A DNA stretch of 19,492 nucleotides, taken from NCBI GenBank assembly GCA_002506255.1, contig DAXF01000010.1, positions 17,387 to 36,878 of the forward strand, read 5' to 3'. The translations under genes were made by a program, and so were the position numbers. Under the pieces are notes generated by a model. The model worked only from the letters and a program-made list of their open reading frames with translations. It was not told the DNA's origin and did not search any database. The stretch is from Methanomassiliicoccaceae archaeon UBA367. Lineage in GTDB: Archaea > Thermoplasmatota > Thermoplasmata > Methanomassiliicoccales > Methanomethylophilaceae. Positions 6,432-14,121 of the stretch are shown in pieces. The stretch's first letter is position 1, and the number at the start of each line of letters is the position of its first letter.

Positions 6432-7805
6432 ATGAATATTCCTGAGGATGCGGCCACGGAAGAGGATCGCATGTACGAGGGCGCGCTCAATGCGGTCTTC
6501 AACATAGAGAAGAAAGATTACCCCAGCTACATAGGCGGCCTCAAGGTTGCCTCCGGCAAATCTTTCGATGTCGTCAGTCCCATAGATCGGACCATAGTCT
6601 TCGGGAGATTCCAGGAACCGGAGGAAGGGCTGGTCGATAAGGCTGTGGAGGTTGCGGCGAAAGCCTACGTTTCGTGGTCTGAGACGAGTCCTGCCGAGAG
6701 GGCGGGGTATATTGAGACAGCCAGTGATTTCATCAGGAAGCAGAGGTACAGACTGGCAGGCATACTTACATTGAACGCAGGCATGACCAGGAAGGATTCC
6801 CTGGAAGAGGTGGATCGTCTTATAGAGATAATCGAGGACACGTGTGCCTTCGTCCGTGAAGGCGAATGCGATGATCCTACAGGCGTTTGGGGAGTGATAA
6901 CTTCATACAATTCGCCTCTTGCGGCTCCCATGGGATTCGCGATATCAGCGATGTTGAAAGGCAATACTGTGGTTCTGACGCCTTCGGGGTTGGTTCCTAT
7001 GCCTGTTTACTCCTTGTACAGCATACTTGAGACCGCGCATCTGCCGGAAGGGGTGCTGAATCTCATAACGGATAAGGACGGTGCATCGGCGAAAGCTCTT
7101 GCAGAGAACACGGAGCTGGCAGGCATAGCGTTCTCCGGATCGGGGGTACTGGCTGAGGATATGATGTTCACGCAGATGAACGTGGACTTGGACTTCATCA
7201 ACGAGACCAAGGGAATGAATCCTATATTCGTGTACAAGCCAGCTCATATGAAGGAGGCGGCCAAGCTCGTTGTGGATTCCGCTTTCACATATTCAGGGCA
7301 GAGAACGGATTCCACATCCAAAGTAGTGGTCACAGCGGACGAGGCCGATGCATTCCAGAGGGCTCTTCTCACAGAGCTGAGGAACATCAAGGTCGGGGAC
7401 CCGACTGACCGGGAGAGCACGATGGGCCCAGTGATATCCGAGAAGGATATGGAAAGGTTGCTTTGTGCAGCGGAATCCTACAGGGACAATCTGATCTTCG
7501 GAGGCAAGAGGCTTAGGGGGGAGTTCCTGGATAACGGCTATTTCGTATCCCCGGCGGTGTTCGTGGGGCTTCCGGAGGAGCACGACCTGAACAACATGGA
7601 TAATTCCCTTCCCATACTGTCGATACAAGTGGCACAAGATCTGGAGGATGCGGTGGAGTTAATAAACTCCTCGGAATTCGGTGCATCGGCAGGTATAATC
7701 ACCAAGGAAAGCTCAGCGGCGGAATTCTTCCTGGGCAACGTGCTAGCAGAGGAAGTTTTCATAAACGACTCAAGCAGAGTTGTGGGTCCTGCGCCAAAGG
7801 TCTGA
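6432..7805 (+). CDS. Aldehyde-dehydrogenase-like protein lacking the catalytic cysteine (P5C dehydrogenase-like)
   Basis: 457 residues of ALDH fold, most like 1-pyrroline-5-carboxylate dehydrogenases of the RocA type in the N-terminal third (YPSYIGGLKVASGKSFDVVSP). Key residues are mixed. Asn160 (SYNSPL, replacing PWNFPL) and Glu258 (INETKGMNP) are kept. The cofactor-binding Lys of KPxxxxP is Thr183 (LTPSGLVPMP), and the nucleophile of GQxC is Thr292 (SGQRTDST). The C-terminus stops at VVGPAPKV, about 30-40 residues short of normal, without the PFGGxKxSG segment. No frameshift into a continuing frame was found. Classical aldehyde oxidation is therefore unlikely; a binding or regulatory role or a different chemistry is possible. 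The reading frame is intact and tightly promoted, which argues against a dead gene. Confidence 0.85.
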   Translation: MNIPEDAATEEDRMYEGALNAVFNIEKKDYPSYIGGLKVASGKSFDVVSPIDRTIVFGRFQEPEEGLVDKAVEVAAKAYVSWSETSPAERAGYIETASDFIRKQRYRLAGILTLNAGMTRKDSLEEVDRLIEIIEDTCAFVREGECDDPTGVWGVITSYNSPLAAPMGFAISAMLKGNTVVLTPSGLVPMPVYSLYSILETAHLPEGVLNLITDKDGASAKALAENTELAGIAFSGSGVLAEDMMFTQMNVDLDFINETKGMNPIFVYKPAHMKEAAKLVVDSAFTYSGQRTDSTSKVVVTADEADAFQRALLTELRNIKVGDPTDRESTMGPVISEKDMERLLCAAESYRDNLIFGGKRLRGEFLDNGYFVSPAVFVGLPEEHDLNNMDNSLPILSIQVAQDLEDAVELINSSEFGASAGIITKESSAAEFFLGNVLAEEVFINDSSRVVGPAPKV

Positions 7806-7815
7806 TGGGAAGGTC

Positions 7816-8514
7816 TCAGATCCCTCTTATCCGGACGTCCTTGACGTATGCTTTGGCCTTCTCGGCCATATCCATCAGCACAGACTCGGGATAGGGGTCC
7901 AGAACGGTCAGATTCTCATCCAGGCAGTTCTTTGGACGGAATTGGTGAAGTCTGTATCTCTTGGCGCCGCGGATCTCCTTGAATATATCCTCCATCCCCT
8001 CGGGTTTGATGAGGACCGGCACAACGGTGGTCCTGAATTCGTAGTCCACTCCCGAATCCATGATTATCCGGATGCTCTTCCTGATATCAGAGACGTCCAC
8101 CGGGACATCTGTTACGGAAGAGTATCTCCCGTCCAACGGGGCTTTTATGTCCATTGCGATGAAATCCACCATTCCCGCGCCTATAAGGTCGTCAAGAACG
8201 TCCGGCATGGTCCCGTTGGTATCGATCTTTATATCCATGCCTAATTTTCTGAGCTTCTTGATTAGGTCCGGCAGGTCTTTGTTCAATGTGGGCTCTCCGC
8301 CGGATATGACGACGCCATCTAGGAAATCAGAGTTCCTCTTGATATATTCCATTATGCCGTCCAATGGGATGTCCTCTGCTTCCCCCGGATTCAGCACAAG
8401 GTCCCGGTTGTGGCAATAAGGGCATCTGAAGTTGCATCCGGCCAGATAGATCGTGCACGCCACCTTCCCGTCCCAATCAAGCAGGGTGGTCTTCAGGAAG
8501 CCCGATATCTTCAT
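7816..8514 (-). CDS. Radical SAM activating enzyme, anaerobic NTP-reductase-activase (NrdG) like
   Basis: 232 residues. The radical SAM cluster motif CNFRCPYC supplies Cys27, Cys31 and Cys34 (CX3CX2C), and ISGGEPTL (70-77) is the SAM-contacting GGEP motif. The N-terminal FLKTTLLDWDGKVACTIYLAG matches archaeal proteins annotated as anaerobic ribonucleoside-triphosphate reductase activases, which generate a glycyl radical on a partner. No NrdD or other glycyl-radical enzyme lies in the window, so the client is unknown. Its ATG at 8514 is 26 bases from the TATA-like GATATAAC (8537-8544), suggesting a leaderless message. It is divergent from the corrinoid activator gene and converges with the ALDH-like gene 10 bases away. 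Confidence 0.88.
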   Translation of the reverse strand: MKISGFLKTTLLDWDGKVACTIYLAGCNFRCPYCHNRDLVLNPGEAEDIPLDGIMEYIKRNSDFLDGVVISGGEPTLNKDLPDLIKKLRKLGMDIKIDTNGTMPDVLDDLIGAGMVDFIAMDIKAPLDGRYSSVTDVPVDVSDIRKSIRIIMDSGVDYEFRTTVVPVLIKPEGMEDIFKEIRGAKRYRLHQFRPKNCLDENLTVLDPYPESVLMDMAEKAKAYVKDVRIRGI

Positions 8515-8536
8515 GCCGCTCGGATTAGTGTACGGC

Positions 8537-8567
8537 GTTATATCGGTTTCCTGCGCATTCTTTTATT
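8537..8567. promoter_or_regulatory. Divergent promoters of the radical SAM gene and the corrinoid activator operon
   Basis: In a 77-base gap, GATATAAC on the minus strand (8537-8544) lies 26 bases from the radical SAM ATG. TTTTATT on the plus strand (8561-8567) is centred 28 bases before the ATG at 8592. Both positions suit archaeal TATA boxes. The two promoters overlap within 30 bases, so they may compete or be coregulated. Confidence 0.5.
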
Positions 8568-8591
8568 GCGGGCCTTGCGATATATGATGTC

Positions 8592-10106
8592 ATGACCGTT
8601 CGCGTTAGATTTCTCAGTGAGGGCAGGACCGTGGAAGTGGAGCCCGGAACCACCATAGCACAGGCGGCTGCCGCTGCAGGGGTGAACATCAACCTGCCAT
8701 GCGGGGGCCAGGGGAGATGCGGCAAATGCTCCGTGACCGTCGGCAGGGACATCAAGAAAAGAGTTCTCGCCTGCCAGACCCGGGTCGAAGGGGACACCGA
8801 TGTCACGACCCAGAATGTGGAGGAGAGGAACAAGGTCGTGGGAGTTACGGACCATAGGAGGGTCCCGATCAGCGACAAGACCCCCGTTGCGAGCGGGCAT
8901 GGTCTCGCTATAGATATAGGCACCACCACAGTGGCGGTGGAAATCGTAGATATGGACAATCATCTGGCACTGTATCGTGCGACCGGTGTCAACAGGCAAA
9001 GGGACAGGGGAGAGGACGTTCTGGCGAGGATGCAGTATTCTGCAGACGGAGGAACTCAGGAACTCAGGGGCCTGGTGCTCAGCACGATAAACGATCTACT
9101 GCATACATTCACGGAAGGCACCCAAGAAATAAACGCGGTATGTGTGTCAGGCAACACAACCATGACGCATCTCTTTTTGGGCGTGGACCCCTCACCCATA
9201 AGGGAGCCGCCATACATGCCGCTATTCGTCAAGGCCGAGACCACAGGGAGGGGGAGCGGGCTGGACGTCAATCCTAACGCCGCAGTCTATACCATGCCGG
9301 CCATATCCTCGTATGTGGGGGGGGATATAGTGAGCGATATCATCGTGGCAGGAATGGATCTGGAAAAAGGGACCTCCATGCTCATTGACGTAGGCACGAA
9401 CGGGGAGATAGCCCTGGGCAACAGCGAGATGATGCTCGTCTGCTCTTCCTCGGCCGGTCCCGCATTCGAGGGGTCCAAGACAACATCCGGCATGCTGGCA
9501 CAGTTGGGAGCCATAGACGGTGTTAGGATAGAAGACGGCGTAATCAGATACACCGTGATAGGGGGAGGGAGGCCGAAGGGAATATGCGGCTCCGGGATAA
9601 TCGACCTGGTGGCACAGATGTTCTCTGCCGGCATGATCGACAGGCGCGGGAACCTGACGGAGAAGGCGAACGCCAAGGATGGTGTGTTCACAGTTGCTCC
9701 GGATGTCGTCATAACTCAGTCAGAGATAATGGATATTGTGCTCACCAAGGCTGCGATATACTCTGCGGCCAGGACATTGGTCAGGAGCGTGGGGATGGAG
9801 TTCGGGGATCTGGATAAGATATATGTTGCGGGCGGTTTCGGGAATTTCATCAATCTGGATTCAGCAATCACGATCGGTCTGTTCCCGGACGTGGACAGGT
9901 CCAAGTATGTCTATCTGGGCAATGCCTCTCTCGGAGGGGCGGTGAACTATCTGCTGTCCGAGAACGCAAGATCCAGGACCGACGACATATCATACAGCGC
10001 GACGTACCTGGATCTGAGCTCAGAGCACAAGTTCTATGACGAATACACCTCGGCGCAGTTCCTTCCGCACACGGACAGGGGGCAGTTCCCCTCGGTGCAT
10101 TTTTAA
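8592..10106 (+). CDS. Reductive activator of corrinoid proteins (RACo-like, 2Fe-2S plus ASKHA ATPase)
   Basis: 504 residues. The N-terminus is a plant-type [2Fe-2S] ferredoxin domain with Cys37, Cys43, Cys46 and Cys61 (LPCGGQGRCGKC, then LAC). After a linker comes an ASKHA ATPase with two phosphate loops, AIDIGTTTVAVEI (about 105-117) and LIDVGTNGEIALG, plus VAGGFGNFINLDSAITIGLFP. The tail FLPHTDRGQFPS is typical of COG3894. Such proteins use ATP to reduce inactive Co(II) corrinoid to Co(I); bacterial RACo does this for the CoFeSP. At 504 aa it is shorter than RACo of acetogens (about 630) and lacks the [4Fe-4S] arrangement of methanogen RamA. It is first in an operon with the methionine synthase and CooC-like genes and opposite the CoFeSP genes, which makes CoFeSP its likely client. 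Confidence 0.9.
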   Translation: MTVRVRFLSEGRTVEVEPGTTIAQAAAAAGVNINLPCGGQGRCGKCSVTVGRDIKKRVLACQTRVEGDTDVTTQNVEERNKVVGVTDHRRVPISDKTPVASGHGLAIDIGTTTVAVEIVDMDNHLALYRATGVNRQRDRGEDVLARMQYSADGGTQELRGLVLSTINDLLHTFTEGTQEINAVCVSGNTTMTHLFLGVDPSPIREPPYMPLFVKAETTGRGSGLDVNPNAAVYTMPAISSYVGGDIVSDIIVAGMDLEKGTSMLIDVGTNGEIALGNSEMMLVCSSSAGPAFEGSKTTSGMLAQLGAIDGVRIEDGVIRYTVIGGGRPKGICGSGIIDLVAQMFSAGMIDRRGNLTEKANAKDGVFTVAPDVVITQSEIMDIVLTKAAIYSAARTLVRSVGMEFGDLDKIYVAGGFGNFINLDSAITIGLFPDVDRSKYVYLGNASLGGAVNYLLSENARSRTDDISYSATYLDLSSEHKFYDEYTSAQFLPHTDRGQFPSVHF

Positions 10107-10127
10107 TCAGGATAGGGAGTCTATGTC

Positions 10128-11138
10128 ATGATGGAATGGAAGTTCGCTACCACGCTGATAGGGTCGATGCCCTTCTCGGAGCCCGAGGATGCGCTGAAGA
10201 AGATATTGGACGGGAGGGTCGAGTGCCCTTCCTGGCCGCAGCTGTCCAGAGGTATGAAGGAGAGCATGTATGTGCAGACCGGGGCGCATCTTCCCGGGCT
10301 CAGGGTAAATGAGGACAAGGTCTTCGTGGACCTGAATGATTATGATCCCACAGAGGTGTATGAGGCCATAATATCTGAGGATGAGGATTTCTTCAAGCCG
10401 CCGGAGAGATGCCATGCAGGACTATACGGTCTTTTGAAGAATGATGTTTCCAGATTCAGAGCGGTCAAAGGGCAGGTCACCGGGCCAATAAGCGAGGGGC
10501 TGCAGATACAGGATATCAACGGACGTTCCGTGATATACGACGAGATGTACGGTGAGATAGTCAGGAAATCAGTCTGTATGACTGCAAGGTGGCAGGCGCG
10601 CAGGCTCATGAAGGCGAACGATTGTGTCATAATGTTCTTCGATGAGCCCTCTCTGTCCCTGTTGGGATCGCCATTCGCTCAGATAAACGAGAATGATGCG
10701 GTAGATTGGTTGAATGAGGCCATGGAGGGAGTGGAAGGATTCCGCGCCGTCCACTGCTGCGGTAACACTGATTGGGGCATGGTGCTTAGGACCAAATTGG
10801 ACATACTGAGCTTTGATGCATACAATTACGCGGGCAACCTGGCTCTTTACACAGATGACCTGAAGGCGTTCATGGATAGGGGAGGGGCGCTGTCCTGGGG
10901 GATAGTTCCCAACAGGGAAGAGGACCTGGAGAAGGAAACGGTTAGGAGCCTTTGTGCGAAACTGGAGAAAGCGATGGACAAGCTCCAGAGCAAAGGCCTT
11001 GATAAGCGGCAGATAGCCAGAAGGTCTCTGCTCACCCCTCAGTGCGGCCTCGAGGGGCTGTCCCGGGAGTCGGTGGATAAAGTGCTGGAACTTCTCAGCG
11101 GCGTGTCCAGGGAGATGAAGGGGAGGTACGGTTTTTGA
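10128..11138 (+). CDS. Core (folate-independent) methionine synthase, MetE C-terminal-domain type
   Basis: 336 residues of UROD/MetE-like TIM barrel without the N-terminal folate-binding half of MetE. The zinc/homocysteine site is present: VHCCGN gives His209 and Cys211 (HxC), and LTPQCGL gives Cys306. FDEP (171-174) and QVTGP (116-120) match other MetE barrel motifs. Core synthases of this kind take methyl groups from corrinoid proteins. The families MesB and MesC occur in anaerobes with the Wood-Ljungdahl pathway and are predicted to use CoFeSP. The location between the corrinoid activator and CoFeSP genes supports that; I cannot separate MesB from MesC by eye. The start is ATG 10128 or the adjacent ATG 10131, eight or more bases after GGGAG. 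Its stop overlaps the next start (TTGA). Another corrinoid methyltransferase role is the alternative. Confidence 0.8.
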   Translation: MMEWKFATTLIGSMPFSEPEDALKKILDGRVECPSWPQLSRGMKESMYVQTGAHLPGLRVNEDKVFVDLNDYDPTEVYEAIISEDEDFFKPPERCHAGLYGLLKNDVSRFRAVKGQVTGPISEGLQIQDINGRSVIYDEMYGEIVRKSVCMTARWQARRLMKANDCVIMFFDEPSLSLLGSPFAQINENDAVDWLNEAMEGVEGFRAVHCCGNTDWGMVLRTKLDILSFDAYNYAGNLALYTDDLKAFMDRGGALSWGIVPNREEDLEKETVRSLCAKLEKAMDKLQSKGLDKRQIARRSLLTPQCGLEGLSRESVDKVLELLSGVSREMKGRYGF

Positions 11139-11875
11139 TAATCGCACTGGCGGGAAAGGGTGGGGTTGGGAAGAGCACGATATCGTCTCAGCTGATCAGA
11201 CTGCTCTCCCGTGACGGGGTGGTTCTTGCGGTGGATGCGGACCCTAATTCCAATCTCTGCGATAAGCTGGGAATGGAGGTTTTGGGCTCAGTCGGTGAGC
11301 TAAGGAACGATATAGTCGATGATCCAGATATAGTTCCGGCGGGGATAAGCAAGCAGGAATACGTGGCCAATCATGTCCGTCAGATAATATCCGAGGAGGG
11401 GAACGTGGACCTCCTTGTTATGGGCCGGCCCCAGGGCCAGGGGTGCTACTGCTTCGTGAACGGTGTCATGAAAGAATGCTTAGCCAATCTGATACCCGCT
11501 TACGGGAATGTAGTGATAGATAACGAAGCCGGGATGGAGCATCTTTCCCGGAAGACCCTTCCAAAAGCTGATGCGATAATTTTCGTATCGGACCCCACGA
11601 AAACCGGGATCAAGACAGCTTCGAGATTGTCAGGTATAGTGGATGAGGTGAGCATAGATGCCGGGCGCAGGGTCCTGGTGATAAACAATGTCAATGGGAA
11701 TGCGGAAAATCTCATCCGATACGCTGGAGAATTGGGTTTTGAAGAGGTTTTCGTACTGCCTCATGATGAATTCATATCCCAATCCGCAATGGAGAGCGAG
11801 GCTCTCGATGTTCCAGCCGATACCGAGTTCGGGAAGGCCCTTTCCGGCTTGGTGAAGGTCCTCACTGGGAAGTGA
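11135..11875 (+). CDS. cooC: CooC/AcsF-type nickel-inserting ATPase
   Basis: 246 residues of the MinD/SIMIBI class. A deviant Walker A, GKGGVGKST (7-15), is followed by VDADPNSN. The CxC pair in QGQGCYCFVNG (Cys104, Cys106) corresponds to the metal-binding CxC of CooC, which dimerises around Ni or Zn. CooC loads nickel into CO dehydrogenase, and the related AcsF loads acetyl-CoA synthase. Since an ACS gene but no CODH gene is adjacent, an AcsF-like job is the better guess. The start is TTG at 11135, overlapping the stop of the methionine synthase gene, after a good GGGAGG. Its 3' end overlaps the convergent CoFeSP large-subunit gene by 14 bases. Confidence 0.88.
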   Translation: MIIALAGKGGVGKSTISSQLIRLLSRDGVVLAVDADPNSNLCDKLGMEVLGSVGELRNDIVDDPDIVPAGISKQEYVANHVRQIISEEGNVDLLVMGRPQGQGCYCFVNGVMKECLANLIPAYGNVVIDNEAGMEHLSRKTLPKADAIIFVSDPTKTGIKTASRLSGIVDEVSIDAGRRVLVINNVNGNAENLIRYAGELGFEEVFVLPHDEFISQSAMESEALDVPADTEFGKALSGLVKVLTGK

Positions 11876-13190
11876 GTTCCTTCAGATGCTTAGGTATCTG
11901 CTTTGATTCGTTGGTACCTACCAACACCTTTCTGCCGATCATCTCTTCCAGTCTGCCGGACATACGCGCAACCAATCCGGGCACTATTACCGGGCCGTCT
12001 GTCTTCGATAGGACGCCCGATTCCTCGAAGACCTCCGAGATCTTCTCCGGTTCGAATTTCCCGGCAGCGTATGCGGTCAGAACGGAAAGGCCCTCAGTGT
12101 TCACTATCTGCAGCCATACCGGTATCCTGCTCTTCTCTATGTCCGCCCTTACTGTGAAGTAAGTCAGGGAGAAATTGGTCGTGAACATTATAGGCGAATG
12201 CTCTCCCGGGTTCCCTATGGGATAAAGAGCCTGTTTGACCTGTATAGGAACCTGTGGGTCCGTGTATATGTTCTGCCTCAGAGTCATCAGGGGAAGGGCC
12301 TCGTAGCTTTCTAGATTATCGAATATCACGAGACTGCCGTATTTCATGGTAGAAACTGCCGCTATAGCCACGGCGTACTCCCCGCATCCGACCCTGTTCA
12401 TCAAAGGGTATCCCAAGGGCTTGAATTTCTTCTTCACCGCTGCACGTCTTGCTACTGTCTGATCCTCCAGGCACCTTTTAAGGCTGGAGCAACCAAGGTC
12501 CAGAACGAGGTCATCCGTGCCGGCGGCCTTCGCTCTTGCGGAGAGGTCCGCCGCCGATTCAAGGCTGTCAGCCCTTATCCCCAGGGGGCACCCGTGCTTC
12601 TTGGCCAGAGCCGCCATCTTCTCCACATTCCCGGCATCTGCCCCGTATATCAGGGGTCTCATCTTCCCTATCTCATCAAGAGCCCTCCCCATGGCCGTGA
12701 CATCATCGGATTCCAGGATCAGGGGTTTCTTCCACAAGGAGGATACAGCCTTCGCGGTCTCTGCGAATCTGGCCGGGTCCCCGCTCACGTTCTTGATCGA
12801 TATCATGTCTGCAGCGAAGATCATTCCGACGCGCTCGAAACTGAGGGAGGATATCGCATTTATCCTGTCGATAAGAGCTCCTCCTTCCAGGTCATCGCAT
12901 ACGGTCAGAGCGTAGGCCGTCTGATTGACGAAGCGGCGCTCGTGGCGATAAAGCACCGTCTCTCCGCCCATTTCCACTGCGGTCTCGCCCGTGCCCACAC
13001 TGACGGTGCGCATCGGAGGTGCGGCGGATTCGCTCAGAGCAGTCTTGGACTCCTCGCTGATATGTGGGCAGTCATCTATCTTCGCCTTCTGGTTGGCCAG
13101 GAGCATGGCGAAGGCAAGGCATGTGGGCTGACCGCAATCCTTGCAGTTCGTCTTCGGAAGGAGTTTGAAGAATTCTATGGCGGTAGCCAT
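11862..13190 (-). CDS. acsC: Corrinoid iron-sulfur protein large subunit (AcsC/CdhE, gamma)
   Basis: 442 residues from the ATG at 13190. An upstream in-frame extension exists but the conserved N-terminus begins here. Residues 12-41 hold the [4Fe-4S] motif with Cys16, Cys19, Cys24 and Cys41 (CX2CX4CX16C). A TIM barrel follows, and the last 100 or so residues form the corrinoid-binding domain. With the small subunit it carries the methyl group as methyl-Co(III) and passes it to acetyl-CoA synthase. The length is nearer bacterial AcsC (about 446) than typical archaeal CdhE (about 460-470). The start shares one base with the preceding stop (TGATG), so translation is coupled. Confidence 0.93.
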   Translation of the reverse strand: MATAIEFFKLLPKTNCKDCGQPTCLAFAMLLANQKAKIDDCPHISEESKTALSESAAPPMRTVSVGTGETAVEMGGETVLYRHERRFVNQTAYALTVCDDLEGGALIDRINAISSLSFERVGMIFAADMISIKNVSGDPARFAETAKAVSSLWKKPLILESDDVTAMGRALDEIGKMRPLIYGADAGNVEKMAALAKKHGCPLGIRADSLESAADLSARAKAAGTDDLVLDLGCSSLKRCLEDQTVARRAAVKKKFKPLGYPLMNRVGCGEYAVAIAAVSTMKYGSLVIFDNLESYEALPLMTLRQNIYTDPQVPIQVKQALYPIGNPGEHSPIMFTTNFSLTYFTVRADIEKSRIPVWLQIVNTEGLSVLTAYAAGKFEPEKISEVFEESGVLSKTDGPVIVPGLVARMSGRLEEMIGRKVLVGTNESKQIPKHLKELTSQ

Positions 13191-14113
13191 CAGGACACCC
13201 CCGTCAATTCTTCGGCGTATACTCTTGTCATATCCGCCGCGCCCGGCCCTCTTACGATGAGGATATCGGCTCCGGAGAGCATCGCGGCCAGAGCGGTCAT
13301 GGCTTCCCACCATGCGACCCTGTGTTTCGCATCCCCTAGTGACGGATCGTCAGTGCTCACGGCATCGGCTACATCCCAGGCTCCCGTGCAGTCGCACACC
13401 ATGGGTACCTGCAGCATCCTGTCTCCGGACAGGGCCGCGAGTCTTATCCTCTCATTCACAGAGTATGAGTAGTCCAGACCCATGCCCAAGGCGGCCATGA
13501 GAGGATCCATCGTTATGCTGTTCCTCTCTACGCCGAAATCTGTGAGAAGGATATTCATCTGCTTGGCGAGGTTTATGTCAAGATTGGAGAATGCAAGTAC
13601 GGCGTGCCCGTTGGACATGGATACGGCAGAGATCTTCTTGTATTCGTGTTCCTCTGTCCTTCCGAGTATCGCCTTGGTGCCTTTCATTGTGCCCCCGACG
13701 GCTTCCGCTATCCTGTTGTCTATGTCGGTGATGCCGCACCCAATGACCATGACAGGCAGACTTGTTTTGTCGGAGATCCTCTTCACGATTTCGGCGGCAT
13801 CCTCAGGAGAGGTACCCTTCTTGTCTGGTGCTGCACCCGGGAATCTGATGCAGATCATGTCCGCCCCGATCTCCTTCCACATATTGGCCCAGTCCACAGG
13901 GTCCTTCTGGCGGCCGTCGAACATCTCTGCAGCCATCTCGGGGTAGTCGGTGAGATCGTCGACCACCTCGCCTGCTATGATCGGGCGCTTCTTGAGAGTG
14001 TTCTCGAAGGAGAGGAACGGCATCCCGTCCGCACCTCCAGCAATGCAATTGCCGAATGCGATCTCCTCTATTTTACCTGTGTATTTCTCCTTTACTGATG
14101 GTATGTCTGCCAT
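13190..14113 (-). CDS. acsD: Corrinoid iron-sulfur protein small subunit (AcsD/CdhD, delta)
   Basis: 307 residues, a TIM barrel that pairs with the large CoFeSP subunit and helps cap the corrinoid. Family landmarks include an N-terminal IAFGNCIAGGADGMPFLSFE, RPIIAGEVVD, and an ITMDPLMAALGMGLDYSYSV segment in the C-terminal half. The size fits bacterial AcsD (about 310-323); archaeal CdhD proteins are commonly over 400 residues. The AGGTGAT ribosome site lies 4-10 bases before the ATG at 14113 and overlaps the upstream acsB stop codon. It sits between acsB and acsC in an unbroken operon. Confidence 0.93.
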   Translation of the reverse strand: MADIPSVKEKYTGKIEEIAFGNCIAGGADGMPFLSFENTLKKRPIIAGEVVDDLTDYPEMAAEMFDGRQKDPVDWANMWKEIGADMICIRFPGAAPDKKGTSPEDAAEIVKRISDKTSLPVMVIGCGITDIDNRIAEAVGGTMKGTKAILGRTEEHEYKKISAVSMSNGHAVLAFSNLDINLAKQMNILLTDFGVERNSITMDPLMAALGMGLDYSYSVNERIRLAALSGDRMLQVPMVCDCTGAWDVADAVSTDDPSLGDAKHRVAWWEAMTALAAMLSGADILIVRGPGAADMTRVYAEELTGVS

Positions 14114-14121
14114 TTAATCAC

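Noticed and set aside
7795..7830. Frameshifted continuation of the ALDH-like gene
   Set aside because: Neither other frame past the TGA encodes the expected PFGGxKxSG segment, and the convergent radical SAM gene ends 10 bases away.
13191..13313. 41-codon N-terminal extension of the CoFeSP large subunit
   Set aside because: It lies inside acsD, is Arg-rich and unlike the family; the conserved N-terminus starts at the ATG coupled to the acsD stop.
12594..13472. Plus-strand frame of 292 codons spanning acsC and acsD
   Set aside because: Antisense to two well-supported CoFeSP genes and crosses their junction; no promoter or motif.
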